Shown: positions 1-13,149, counted from the stretch's first letter. The stretch: 64,000 nt of DNA from Morella rubra (GCA_003952965.2 CM025854.1:27681462-27745461), one strand, 5' to 3'. Translations and numbers: made by a program. Notes: generated by a model from the sequence alone, not told the origin.

Positions 1-1765
<1,765 letters not shown>

Positions 1766-1875
1766 TGCTCAGCGATACAAAGCTTCAATCTGAACCGGAA
1801 GATAGAAAGCTCAGAGAAAAGAGAGAGATTATCTTCTCGAAATTAAGAGCGACTGGGAGAGAACGTCAGTGTTTG

Positions 1876-1883
1876 TATTTATA
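1876..1883 (-). promoter_or_regulatory. TATA box of the UGPase gene
   Basis: TATAAATA read on the minus strand, about 110 bases upstream of the UGPase start codon. This leaves room for a leader of roughly 80 bases. The position and perfect consensus support it as the core promoter. Confidence 0.6.
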
Positions 1884-2864
1884 GGGGACGATTTCTGTGT
1901 GCGTTGAAAACGACTGAGTTGGAGGAGTTTTGTGTGACGAGGTGGCAAGGATACGGTACTAGAAAGAAAAAGGACAAATGGAGCCTAATTGTAGCGGAAA
2001 CTAACGGGTGTGGTGGGAGTGCGTTTCACCCACACGAAACAAATAACGCTATGCTCAGAGAAAAAGAAAAAAACGCTCCGTTACGGAACGAATATGCAGT
2101 CGAATATTTTAGCGCCCGTGGATAAGCGGATTAGCCCCTTCCAATCATGGAAAAGAATAGCGCCTCTTTCACGCGGAGGTGACACGTCAACCATCTCCTT
2201 CGGCCTGAGTTCGCGTTCTTGTCCGGAGAGTCGCGTTAGTTTCATAAGTAGTTTGTTTTCAAAATTATACATAGCGTTTGTATACTCAAATTTTTTTTTT
2301 TTTTTTTTTTTTTATTAAAAAAAATTATTTTTTTTACTTACTTTTTAATCTCTCTTTTCACTTTTTAACAATTCTTAAAATTTTATCCTAAACTAAAATT
2401 TTGTTCCGAAACGCTATAACAATCTCTTGATATTTTACTATCATTATAAAAATTTCTATTTCTTAATTTTTCTATTAATTTTTTTTTTTTTACTTTTCTA
2501 TCAACTTTTTTAATTCTCACTTCTTAATTTTTCACTAACTCTTAAAAATTTAACAAAATTTTATTTCCAAACACTATATAATTAATCGAAATGGGGTTTG
2601 CTTCGGGTTTGGCCCTCTCCCTAGTGTTGGTTAATAAAGAAATACAATCGTGACAGGCTAGCCTGTGCATAAAACAAACTTAAGAACAAATTGATTCAGA
2701 TGTTTCTTGTGATTAGTAAACTTAATAGTAAAATATGTCCACACCAATACTTTTATTTTCTTATTCTCCTCACTTTGCCGTCGTCTCAAAATCAGAAACC
2801 CCTTAGACCAAGCCTCCTATCAAGTTGCACTCAAATCTTGTAATTCCTTCTGCATTTTTGTTAG

Positions 2865-2972
2865 TAGTTAGCGAAAAAGTGTAGATAAATAATTTGAATG
2901 AATTTTTTATAATTTTTATAACAAAAAATATGATTTAATGGATAGTGATTATTTTGTAATTATTTTATTAGG
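2865..2972 (+). repeat. Dispersed AT-rich repeat, copy 1 of 2
   Basis: About 108 bp similar to 36265-36372 in phytoene synthase intron 4, sharing stretches such as TTTGAATGAATTTTTTAT and GTTATTTTATTA with many substitutions between. Same orientation. Probably an old non-autonomous element. The mix of substitutions contrasts with the deletion-only duplicates elsewhere in the window. Confidence 0.55.
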
Positions 2973-4760
2973 GTATTGTTTATGTGTTAAAATTTTAAAA
3001 TATAAGTGTTGGTGAGAAAAAAAAATAAAAAAATAGAAAATTTTAATTAATTTTTTTATATTATTATAATAAAAAATGATAATTTAATAAAAATATTATT
3101 TTATAATTATTTTGTTAAATTTAATTTTAACACTCCAACATTAACAATAATGACTTAAATTTTGACAAGCAAACATCTGATTGGGCCTATGATGAGATGG
3201 ATAAGAGCTTGGGTTCATCTGCGGGATTTATAAAACGTTTGTTGAGCTTGAGGAGTCTTTTTTGTTGGGCTTCTGAAGGCCTTACTAGGCTTGATATAAC
3301 GATGCGCTAGTGAGTTGTTAGTTAGAATATTTTGTTAGGTTGTTGATCCGTTGACTGAGATCATTGCGATCTTAAACTGAAGTCCTCGGGCTCGCCTATA
3401 AAAAAACCAAAAGGAAGTCCTCCGGCTCACTAAAAGAGGTCGCAACCTTTTTGGTCAAGTTCGTCCAAACGACCTTGATAATTGGGTTGCTACCGGTTAT
3501 GTTTGGTTTAGATTTTAAAATAATTTTTTGTGTTTGTATTTTTTTTTAAAGTAGTGTAAATTTTTTTAGGATTGATAAAAAGTGTGTTAAAAATTGTTAT
3601 AATTTGTAAAAAGTTAGTAGAATTGGTAAAAGGTATTGAAATTGATGAAAAAGTGATTGTGAGAAGTTTTTAAAATAGTTTTGAAAACAATCAAAACATG
3701 GCAAACATTTTCTAATTGGTTCTGAAAATAAAGGTACATATGTTGTTTAACAATGATTAGATCATAATAACTATTGGTTAAGTTGGATTAATCCATCACC
3801 TTAGCCATTTATTTTCAACTTATTTTTAAATTTAATGTCCTTTTGTTTGACCAAATTCCAGTAATGAAACCAAAAAATGACTATAAAATGAAGTGTGTCT
3901 GGTATTATAAATCTATCTAATTATAGTTGTAGTATATCTTAAGATATTTCTAAAAAGGTGAACTTTATATTTTTTATTTGTAATCCATATCGACACGTGT
4001 TGTTAGAATACGCGTAATCTAAAGATTGATTTACAAATAGAATTATTATATATATGTATAAGTGGAATGATGTGACATCTACAAAATGCACACCATTAAC
4101 TCGTGCCATGGTTATAATTTTGTATCATTAAGCCTATTGCGCTCCTGTTAATCCATATTAAAATACTATCAGTAATTGCCATAACTCAATAGCCATAGTT
4201 ATTATTTTAAAGCTCCAATACATTGTCTAGTTTAGAAAATTGATTGGATCGTTTCACCTTAACACGATCATTGAGCTGACTGCGATTGAGCAATAACCTT
4301 ATGCTTGCGTTGTCATTGATTGTACATACGAAATCTGATTAACTTGCCGAAGATAAGTAACCTAAAGTTGATAATTCTTATAAGTTTCCAGGAAAAAAAT
4401 AATAATAAGAGCCGTTAGTTTTAGTTATTTGTTTTTTATTATTAGCTGCTTTCCACGATACATTATTTTATGCTTGCCTGAATTGGGAATACAAGCAAGC
4501 AGGAGCAATTGGAGGCCACAAAATGGCCCCTCAATGGTGCTAGAGAAGGTAACGCCACGGAAAATGGGAGGAATCCGACGGATCATGCAAAATTTGAGAG
4601 GTTCTCTTACACGCACTGCGGAGAGATAGACCCAATTAGATAGAAGTAGTACACGTGCCGAATTTTTACTCGACACGTTTGGCAGATGGCAGTCTTCTTT
4701 GAGGCGGAAAGGAAAGCGCATATCTAAGCGAAAGATCTTGAGCCTCAAGTTTCGAACGTT

Positions 4761-4809
4761 GAGTGGAGCTTTCCACATCTAGAAAAAAAAAAAGAGTAGA
4801 GCTTTCCAC
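4761..4809 (+). mobile_element. Micro-insertion with A-tail and target duplication
   Basis: A 17-base insert (4777-4793: ATCTAG followed by 11 A) sits between two 16-base direct repeats, 4761-4776 and 4794-4809, that differ at one base. An A-run ending exactly at the second repeat is the signature of target-primed reverse transcription, here of an extremely 5'-truncated transcript. Slippage or filler repair could give a similar product. Confidence 0.5.
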
Positions 4810-4989
4810 CTCCCGTGACACCTGGCACTGCTCAGCACCGCTTTAGTATGTTCATTATTGTTATTTTTTCTTTCTTTAGTATGTTCATTCACTGTATCTG
4901 CCTTTCTGCCCGAAAATACCCCCTCCACTCCCACCTCCCTCTCCAAAATCCAAGGCGCAAAACCCATCTTGTGGTGTTAAGTTTTTGCA

Positions 4990-5290
4990 ATTCTTTAATC
5001 AATTTATAATCTAAAATTATTCTAAAATATAAATATATTTAATAAAATTTACAAAATTAACATTCAAAAATTTTATGTATAAATTTTAATATTTTTTTAA
5101 AAACATTATAATTAAATATATTTTATTTTAATATTTTTTTAATTAAATAATTATATTAAATCATCTCTTTCTATACTTTTTTACAAATTATGATAAAAAT
5201 TAAACATCTTTAAATTTCTTTTACTACGTATAAATTTTTAATTTACGTAAATATTTATAATTTTATTAAAATCTTATAATTTTTTACAAA
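4990..5290 (-). repeat. AT-rich repeat family A, reverse copy
   Basis: Its reverse complement aligns base by base, with substitutions and small gaps, to 30596-30930 and in part to 63890-64000. Shared landmarks include AAAGATGTTTAATTTTTAT and a GATGATTT..ATATAATTATTTAAT block. No coding capacity, so probably a non-autonomous DNA transposon family. Ends are not sharply defined. Confidence 0.55.
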
Positions 5291-6637
5291 ATAACATCTC
5301 ATCTACAAGGAGTGGTTCAGAACCATCAATTGCCCTTTCTCTCTCATATATTGGCAAAGCACACGTGGCGGCGAGCATAGCAACGGGCGGCGAGTGGCAA
5401 TGACGTGGCGAAAAGCGCAAGAGAGGAAAGTCCACCTGACAGCGAGGTAGACAGACAACAGATGGGACTTGGCTCATCGTCTATCCGGTTCTTTGTTTTT
5501 TTGATCCACAACTCGTGGACTACCTTGTTTCTCTCTTTCCCCACCTCCCCTTCGTTATTTTAGAGGCTCCAGATATTTTAAGCTTTTCTCCCCGTCACAA
5601 AAATATCGTAAAATTTTGTCAGTGCGGCATATCTTCAGTTTATATGGATATATCTGTCCCGATCAGAATTCAAAACAAGGCTAGCTCCACCGCCTGGAGC
5701 TAGCACTTCCTTTACGCGCGCTGCCAAATGAACGAGTGTATGGCCTCTGTAGTTACAACGATGTCAGCAGCGTGGAATTGGTTTTTCACTTTTTATCAAC
5801 AAAAGCTTCTATACGTTATGTTTCGCTAAATAAATAAAGACTAAATTGAATATTGGAACAAAATCTCATGCACAACAGTGCTAAAAGGAATTTAATTTTA
5901 AAAAAAAAATGCTTCTAGAAGTCAGAAGATATCATGATAAGGGTCTTGCTCCTGGCTTGGTGTTGTTTCCATTTGTTATTTCTTTGGTAAAACTAAGTAA
6001 GGATGGAGTTGAAATGCAACACATTACTGCATCATTCTTTATCCTTTGCTTATATAAAATATGAAAACGTAAAAATCTAATTGGATTTTATCTTAGAAGA
6101 ATTTATTGGTTTAAATTAAATTTTATTTTAATTTATATAAATGTATTTAAAACCAAATAGTTGTTTATTGCCCTTTTTCCTAGCAACGAGAGGGCAATAT
6201 AATTGCAAATATTTATAAATTTAAATTTATTAAATTAGAAAAAATGCGAAAGTAGCAAGGGATATTGAATAGAGAAAAGATGAACACTGTTTTTTTCATA
6301 TTATATTAATTTTTTATGTTTCTTAACCTCATCATCTTCAACAAGGTTTTCCTAGTCATTCAACAAATAAAATTGAAACGAATTTTTTGCAATTTTAAAA
6401 TAGACAAGAAGCTGTGAAAATTCATATGAAATAGAGGCTCAAAAAAGAGTTTGTGAAATAAGCCGAGATCTATGGACTACTGGAGATGACACGTATGGCG
6501 GTTCTAAGCGCGAGTATGAACTTCACTTACATCTCAGTTATCCACAGCTCAAATTTTTTCCCCCGCCGAATTAAAAACTGGCAGCGCAGTTTACGCCAAC
6601 ATTTCCATCGAATCGAGCATTCCTTTAGAATCTTCAG
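5287..6637 (+). repeat. Duplicated RVE upstream region, deletion-scarred copy 1
   Basis: Direct repeat of 6838-8330, offset 1551 bp at its start. The first ~795 bp are identical as far as I can see. After that copy 1 lacks about 25 bp (near 6083), about 31 bp (near 6434) and then, from 6465 to 6630, about ten further short blocks. Between these gaps bases are nearly all identical. Contains an evening element and a G-box like copy 2. Non-coding; open frames in both copies are chance. Confidence 0.85.
5571..5579 (-). promoter_or_regulatory. Evening element in duplicate copy 1
   Basis: AAAATATCT on the minus strand, a perfect evening element, the site bound by CCA1/LHY/RVE-type MYB proteins. 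A G-box (CACGTG) lies about 200 bp upstream at 5362-5367. It belongs to the scarred copy, more than 3.6 kb from the RVE start codon, so function is doubtful. Confidence 0.4.
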
Positions 6638-6733
6638 ATTCCATATGATAAGGGTCCTCCATCCAATGGTTTCCACCCCGTCATTCCAACTGCTGCACTG
6701 CCTGAACAACCTCACGTACAACCCGAGCAGCCG
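6638..6733 (+). pseudogene. Possible captured exon fragment
   Basis: A 96-base block with no counterpart in copy 2 of the duplication, lying exactly where copy 1 loses similarity. It is preceded by a pyrimidine-rich tract ending in CAG and followed by GTATTT, so it looks like an internal exon. Read in phase 0 it gives 32 open codons rich in Pro, Gln and Ala (for example FHPVIPTAALPEQPHVQPEQP without its first residue). I do not recognise the source protein. No other exon is seen nearby. Confidence 0.35.
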
Positions 6734-6837
6734 GTATTTTTTATGTTTTTTTAGGAAAATTTCTTATCATTTTAATATATAAATTATTTCGCTAAAAAAT
6801 CTCCCAAAAGCTAAATGGTGCTTTAAAAATAAAAATG

Positions 6838-8330
6838 CAAAATAACATCTCATCTACAAGGAGTGGTTCAGAACCATCAATTGCCCTTTCTCTCTCATAT
6901 ATTGGCAAAGCACACGTGGCGGCGAGCATAGCAACGGGCGGCGAGTGGCAATGACGTGGCGAAAAGCGCAAGAGAGGAAAGTCCACCTGACAGCGAGGTA
7001 GACAGACAACAGATGGGACTTGGCTCATCGTCTATCCGGTTCTTTGTTTTTTTGATCCACAACTCGTGGACTACCTTGTTTCTCTCTTTCCCCACCTCCC
7101 CTTCGTTATTTTAGAGGCTCCAGATATTTTAAGCTTTTCTCCCCGTCACAAAAATATCGTAAAATTTTGTCAGTGCGGCATATCTTCAGTTTATATGGAT
7201 ATATCTGTCCCGATCAGAATTCAAAACAAGGCTAGCTCCACCGCCTGGAGCTAGCACTTCCTTTACGCGCGCTGCCAAATGAACGAGTGTATGGCCTCTG
7301 TAGTTACAACGATGTCAGCAGCGTGGAATTGGTTTTTCACTTTTTATCAACAAAAGCTTCTATACGTTATGTTTCGCTAAATAAATAAAGACTAAATTGA
7401 ATATTGGAACAAAATCTCATGCACAACAGTGCTAAAAGGAATTTAATTTTAAAAAAAAAATGCTTCTAGAAGTCAGAAGATATCATGATAAGGGTCTTGC
7501 TCCTGGCTTGGTGTTGTTTCCATTTGTTATTTCTTTGGTAAAACTAAGTAAGGATGGAGTTGAAATGCAACACATTACTGCATCATTCTTTATCCTTTGC
7601 TTATATAAAATATGAAAACGTAAAAATCTAATTGTTAGAATACACATTTTTTATTTTTTATTTTATCTTAGAAGAATTTATTGGTTTAAATTAAATTTTA
7701 TTTTAATTTATATAAATGTATTTAAAACCAAATAGTTGTTTATTGCCCTTTTTCCTAGCAACGAGAGGGCAATATAATTGCAAATATTTATAAATTTAAA
7801 TTTATTAAATTAGAAAAAATGCGAAAGTAGCAAGGGATATTGAATAGAGAAAAGATGAACACTGTTTTTTTCATATTATATTAATTTTTTATGTTTCTTA
7901 ACCTCATCATCTTCAACAAGGTTTTCCTAGTCATTCAACAAATAAAATTGAAACGAATTTTTTGCAATTTTAAAATAGACAAGAAGCTGTGAAAATTCAT
8001 ATGAAATAGAGGCTAACAAGAAAGGACAAAAAGAAAAAGAAAAAACAAAAAAGAGTTTGTGAAATAAGCCGAGATCTACTTGTGGACTACTGGAGATGAC
8101 ACGTATGGCGGTTCAGTAAGCGCGAGTAGGCCTCTGAACTTCACTCCCGGCGAGTACAGCTTTGTTGTCTCAGTTATCCACTGGGAGCTCAAATTTTCTT
8201 CCCCCGCCGAATTAAAAACTGGCAGCGCAGTAAAAGCGAGAAACAGGACAAGCTTACGCCACGTGTCCGGGCCCTCCTGCGACATGAGCCACAAGATTCC
8301 ATCGAATTCTCGAGCATTCCATGGAAAAAA
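6838..8330 (+). repeat. Duplicated RVE upstream region, intact copy 2
   Basis: The undamaged counterpart of 5287-6637 and the distal and middle promoter of the REVEILLE gene that begins downstream. It retains every block missing from copy 1, including a CACGTG G-box at 8260-8265 that copy 1 has lost. This direction of loss suggests that copy 2 is the original. Confidence 0.8.
7122..7130 (-). promoter_or_regulatory. Evening element upstream of the RVE gene
   Basis: Perfect AAAATATCT on the minus strand, about 1.4 kb upstream of the likely transcription start of the REVEILLE gene, with a G-box at 6913-6918. Evening elements are targets of the same MYB family that the downstream gene encodes, so auto- or cross-regulation by the clock is plausible. 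Inference from motif only. Confidence 0.45.
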
Positions 8331-8504
8331 TTTTAAATATTCCCAAAAAGAGAAAATAGCCTCTGACGTGGCGACCTGTGCTTTCTTTCTTTTCTTCACA
8401 AAGCACAGGCTAACATTCTTATTATTCATTACCCATTTTCTGTTCTCTTGCTCCCTTCTACCCATCGCCTCCCCTCCCCTCTCCTTGCCTGTATATTTCA
8501 AGCC

Positions 8505-8508
<4 letters not shown>

Positions 8509-8538
<30 letters not shown>
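8509..8538 (+). repeat. (CT)n microsatellite in the RVE leader
   Basis: An uninterrupted CT run of about 15 repeats ending at TGTGAG, at or just upstream of the likely transcription start. CT tracts are common near plant transcription starts. It should be length-polymorphic. Confidence 0.8.
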
Positions 8539-8541
<3 letters not shown>

Positions 8542-8715
8542 AGATTATTATTACAGAGGAGTTTCCCGGTGTGTTGGAGGCGAGGGGTGTGTTCTTCCGG
8601 TGAAGATTGTTTTGAGGGATCGACGGGATCGGTACCTCCGGTGATCGGAATTCCGTTATTTCTTCCATGCTCATGCTTCTTTTCAACCTTTTTCACCTGA
8701 AAACTAATTCTGAAG

Positions 8716-8751
8716 ATGGTTCCTTGGTGTCAATGGTGTGGCTCTAGTTGA
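8716..8751 (+). promoter_or_regulatory. Upstream ORF in the RVE leader (11 aa)
   Basis: ATG with an 11-codon open frame, MVPWCQWCGSS, then a stop. It lies in the long leader between the CT tract and the main start at 9247. A second uORF of 23 codons is at 8927-8998 and a five-codon one at 9087-9104. Several uORFs ahead of a clock gene suggest translational damping of the main frame. Confidence 0.45.
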
Positions 8752-8926
8752 TTCCGTGCTACATCTGTCTTCCTTGTTCGCGGCACAGTTCATCGTCGTA
8801 GTTCTTGCTCTTATTGTGTGACAAAGTCGGTGGCGATTTTTTTCCTTCCTTTATAAAGAGAAATTCGTGACTTTGGATGCTCTTGATTTGAATTGGCGAA
8901 GCTGCCGACTTGCATCGGAGTTCTCC

Positions 8927-8998
8927 ATGGAGTGTGACCGGCGGAGCTTAAAGGCTTTTGGATTGTTCAATTCTAAGGTTACCGAGAGTTCCGCTTAG
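8927..8998 (+). promoter_or_regulatory. Upstream ORF in the RVE leader (23 aa)
   Basis: ATG in a CCATGG context (good Kozak-like surroundings, G at +4) opening 23 codons, beginning MECDRRSLKAFGLF and ending ESSA before TAG. It is the best placed uORF of this leader. No sign that the peptide itself is conserved can be obtained from this sequence. Confidence 0.45.
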
Positions 8999-9246
8999 GG
9001 AACCATTTGGAAACCGAAGATAAATATTTGGATTTTGGAGTTTTGCACGTGGGTAATCTGTTTGGATCAGAGGAGTCCAGTGTTGAATGGAGTTATTCCC
9101 ATAAAAGAAGTCTTAAATTTATGATTTTTTTTTATTCTGCATGCAAAACAAGCTAGAGAAAGAGGTCTTGTAAAAGAAGCGAAGGAAAAGAGTGCTGCTA
9201 GTTGTTGGCTCTGTTAAGCCACGGGAGATTGGAGGTCTCTGCTACT

Positions 9247-11969
9247 ATGGCTATTCAGGTATTTTTATGCCCTTTCTTTTTCGTACTCTTATTATGATCT
9301 TACTGTTCTGTATTAACTTGTGATGTCAGTCATTAGAAAGTACATATTTTTATAGGGAGCTGAAATTTTTATTTGTTGTTTTCTATTGGTAACTATGCTT
9401 TGAGTTCCTGTCCTTGTATGTGTCTTAATTAGAGTCATACAGCTGCTTTTTCAAGAATTGTGACTCTGATTTGATCAGTTTCTCAGCTTCTGGTTCAAAT
9501 TAGGCTTTTTACTTTTGGTTAACTTCATTCTCTCATTCTGTTTTCTTGTTCCAAGCGATGACATGATGCGATTTTGTCCTCAGTCAATTATCCGTTGCAG
9601 CATTTATCTGATGAGTCTCATCATTTTACAATTATTGGGGGTTCACTCTTTGTAATGGAGTTTTAGGAACTAAAGTCATTTGATATTAGTACGACACTTT
9701 TGTGACTTAGCCTTTTGGTCGCCTGTTAACAAAAGTTTTCCATTTTAACAACTTTATATAGAAAAAGAAACAGCGCCTTGAAGAGTCAAAAGTAACTTTG
9801 TTTTTTCCCTTATGTTGTTACTTTGGGTGATAGTTACAAAGCGTAATAGGATCTTTTAGTTCATTGATTCACTTGTAAAACGGGTGTAGCTCTTTGCTAT
9901 GTCCGGTTTTTGTTGAACACAATCGTTTGATTGAATATTTGGGTGATTTGAGAGGAGAGAATTTATCTTTATGTTCGCCTCTCTTCATAAACTTGCAATT
10001 TCATCACTGTGCTGGTAGCAAAGGGAATTATTTCTCATTCTTCTGTTCTTTTCGTAATGTAGGATCACAGTGTAGGGACTCGTTCACATTCTGTTCTCCC
10101 GTCAAGTGATGGAATATCTTCGAGGGCTGGCCTGCAGTCTGTTGCTGGCGCCCAACTAGGGGATCGGTTTTCTTGTGGGAATGATTATGCTCCCAAGGTT
10201 TTTATCTTTTTCTGCATTCTTCGTGCTCTTCTCCTGTCCACAGAATCGATTAATTTGCAGACTCTCATAGCTTGCCTTTTTAACCTATCCATTGCTGCTG
10301 TCTCAATAGGTTAGGAAACCATACACAATCACAAAGCAAAGAGAAAGATGGTCAGAAGAAGAGCATAAGAAGTTTCTTGAGGCTTTAAAGCTGTATGGTC
10401 GAGCTTGGCGCCGGATAGAGGGTATAAGTTCGAGGCACATTTCTATCTCAATCACATTTTTAGCGCCATATCGTTTTCTGAGATTGTTCTATTTCTGTAA
10501 CAGAACACGTGGGTACAAAGACTGCAGTTCAGATCCGAAGTCATGCTCAAAAGTTCTTTTCTAAGGTTTACTGCTCTTATTCCAGATTCTCTACCATTAT
10601 ATCTAAGTCGTATCTATTAATGTAAGTTAAATTTTATGAAACCCTATGTGTGCATCCTTAGTGGATAGGTTTGTGTATCCATGCTGGTCTGCCATTCTGA
10701 CTTGCCTATTTTTCTCTTTGTGATAGGTCGTTCGTGACTCTAACAGTAGCAACACAAGCTCTGAGCCCATGGAGATTCCTCCTCCTAGACCAAAACGAAA
10801 GCCCATGCATCCTTACCCTAGGAAACTTGTAGTTCCGACTAATAAAGAGACCACAGCTGTCGAACAGCCAAGAAGGTCTGCATCTTCAAATTTATCAGTT
10901 TCAGAAAGAGAAAACCAGTCTCCCACCTCAGTCTTATCTGCAATCGGTTCAGACGTAGGGGGCTCTACTGATTCAGATACTCCAAATGGTTGCTTATCCC
11001 CTATTTCATCTGCAGCTGTCCAACCAGGTGGCTTACCACTTTCTGAACTTAATCGGTCGAGTAAGAGAAGTGCATCTCCATTACCCGCTCTAATGACCGT
11101 GGGCTCAGCTTCTGATGTGGAGCTTCCTGTGGTACTTGCTTTGTCCAATTCAATAAATTTCACCCCTTGTTTCATATTTACATTGTTTTGACATTAGCTT
11201 CAATTATCAGAAACTGGAGTTGTTCCCAAAAGAAAACATCTACGCGAAAGAAGGTAAGTCAGAGGAAGCATTGACCCGGCGTCTTAAGCTTTTTGGAAGG
11301 ACTGTATTAGTGACAGAGTCTCACAGGCCATCTTCGGCTAGTGTAGGAACTGGTAAATCAATGTCACCAAACATCCACGACGAAAAAGTTGTGCAAGCAT
11401 TGCCCATGAACTTTCCGCCTGCGAAATCTATGTCGAGGAATGGGGAATGCTTTTGTAGTCAGTTGCAGCATGAAGTACATGGTGCGCTCTGTCTCACACC
11501 ATACCAGAAAGAGAACTTGAATCTGACAGAAGCTAGTTCTGCTCCTCCAACACCATGGTGGACCTTTTACGGGGGTTTATCATTTCCTTTGACACCATTT
11601 CTTAAGATGGAGAAATCAAAAGCTTATGTGGACTGTGATCTTGGAGAAGTACAAGATAAAGAAGTTCAGAAGGAAGGGTTCTGGACTGGTTCTATTGGAT
11701 CAGTAAATGGTGGGGAAGATGGTGACAAATGTTCGGATGGTGAGACCCAGAGTCAACCCCTTTTCTTTAAAAATGAGAATCAAGATGGAGGCCTAGTCTT
11801 CCAATTAAGACCGGATGCAAAATCAGCCTTCTCTGAGCTAAGAGCAAGCCCTGAAAAACGTGTAAAAGGGTTTGTACCTTATAAAAGATGTGTTGTAGAG
11901 AGAGAGACCCCGTCCTTAACGATGACAGGTCAGGAGGGGGATGAGAAACGAGTCCGGCTTTGCTTGTAG
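9247..11969 (+). CDS. RVE1/RVE7-like: REVEILLE-type MYB-related transcription factor
   Basis: Nuclear single-MYB factor of the CCA1/LHY/RVE group, which binds evening elements and links the circadian clock to auxin and growth outputs. Six exons join in frame: 9247-9258, 10063-10197, 10310-10421, 10504-10565, 10727-11131 and 11211-11969, giving 494 residues. The MYB domain spans about residues 50-106, from RKPYTITKQRERW through YGRAWRRIEEHVGTK to the class motif SHAQKFF, where F rather than Y is typical of RVE1/RVE2/RVE7. It is followed by the family's proline-rich PPPRPKRKPMHPYPRKL. A WWTFYGG box is near residue 370. The first exon codes only four residues (MAIQ), with a ~730 base leader carrying a CT tract and uORFs. 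The member within the group is uncertain. Confidence 0.93.
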
Positions 11970-13149
11970 CATCCCCCCCACGAGTGTCCTAGAATGATTA
12001 TGTTTTTGTTAGCAGATACAGTTTTTAACAGGCCGAGGGACTGATTGGGTACAGTTAAATGGTGGACTGTAGTGGCTTCAGCTGCCGAAGATGAGAAAGA
12101 AAATGTCTTGGAACAGAAGCTTTGCCAATTCTCATTAAGTTCTCCTGTTTTTACCTCCCAATTGCTCAAATCACAAGTCCATCTCTTCTTGTACGCATAA
12201 CATTCTCTTGCTTTTCCCTTTTGTCCCCGGCATTACTTACAATTTGTATTTCCTTGTAATTATTATCCTTTTTGGAACTGTGATTCACTTGGTTGCTCAG
12301 TACGTTAAACAAAGTTACTTTCTTATTTAAGTGTCAATTTCTGAGCCCGAGCAAAATTTCTGAGTATTTTAAAGCCGTAAAGGCTGTGTTAGAATGCGCG
12401 GGATCAGGATCCATTAGATGCAATTGCTTTTAAGAAATTCGTTTCTCCTGGTGATTTTGAACTCGGAAAATGCTGGCGTTGGACTGCATGAGAGCAGTTT
12501 GTGGGAAGGAAATGATGCGGTGGCCCGATCACGAGTGTTGAAGTCCAAACACGAAAGAAACTGTTGGAACTACTCAAGCGCGGAGTTCTTTTTGTCTGGT
12601 TTTAGCAATGGTTGTAGCCAGGCGCAAATTGAAAACCTTCTCTTGGAGGAAAGGGAGTAATTTTGATCGAGCGGCAGCAGAAAACAGACATTCTGTGTTC
12701 GTCAAACCTGTCACGATTTGTTGGTGGTGACAACTTAAATAGAGAGTTCCAGAAGTGGAAGAAGATGCAGTGAACTGCCAAGTGCTCAGTGGTGGCTTAC
12801 GTGGCTGGAGTGAGGCTCTACGTTTTCGAGTATGAAGATCTTGTTAATATCCAGAGTTCGCCCCATTATTTGTCCGGTCCACGTGGAACTAATCCAGTCT
12901 CCATGAGCATGGGCATTTCAGTAATAACACTGTTATTCAACCTCGCTGTTACTCGAGTCTCGAAGCGCACATGCATATTGATAATTGATTACTTAGAAAT
13001 CACTGCTGGTTGAACTTAAAACGTGCCGTCTAATTATTATGTTTCAAACGCCCAGCATAAGCTGTAGTGGAACGGATATAAAAAAACTTTTTTTCTTTTT
13101 TGGCTTCCAGTAACAACAGAAATAATTCGCAATGACGCATTTTTACAAA
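11970..13149. other. 3' region of RVE and intergenic DNA
   Basis: No gene recognised. The RVE 3' UTR probably occupies the first few hundred bases. The open frames at 12418-12660 and 12789-13013 have no recognisable product and no convincing splice partners. Confidence 0.5.

Larger units (their letters stand above)
1900..5286. other. AT-rich intergenic DNA with degraded repeats
   Basis: No gene found in 3.4 kb. From about 2291 there is a long T-run followed by some 280 bases of T-rich low-complexity DNA resembling an old MITE. 2865-2972 matches a second copy at 36265-36372. Two small A-rich insertions with flanking direct repeats lie at 3396-3413 and 4777-4793. 4990-5286 is a copy of an AT-rich repeat family. 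Short open frames here are not supported by codon bias or similarity. Confidence 0.6.

Noticed and set aside
5274..7254. Pairs of identical ~65-aa frames repeated at 5.3-5.7 and 6.8-7.25 kb
   Set aside because: Their identity reflects a recent DNA duplication, not protein conservation; they are promoter-region DNA with G-box and evening-element sites.
8076..8700. Two 206-aa frames on opposite strands upstream of RVE
   Set aside because: They cross a CT microsatellite and the RVE leader, have low-complexity Ser/Leu or Arg/Glu runs, and no homology that I recognise. The DNA is better explained as promoter and 5' UTR.
12418..13013. Two open frames downstream of RVE as possible small genes
   Set aside because: No recognisable product, no conserved motif and poor start context; likely chance frames in intergenic DNA.
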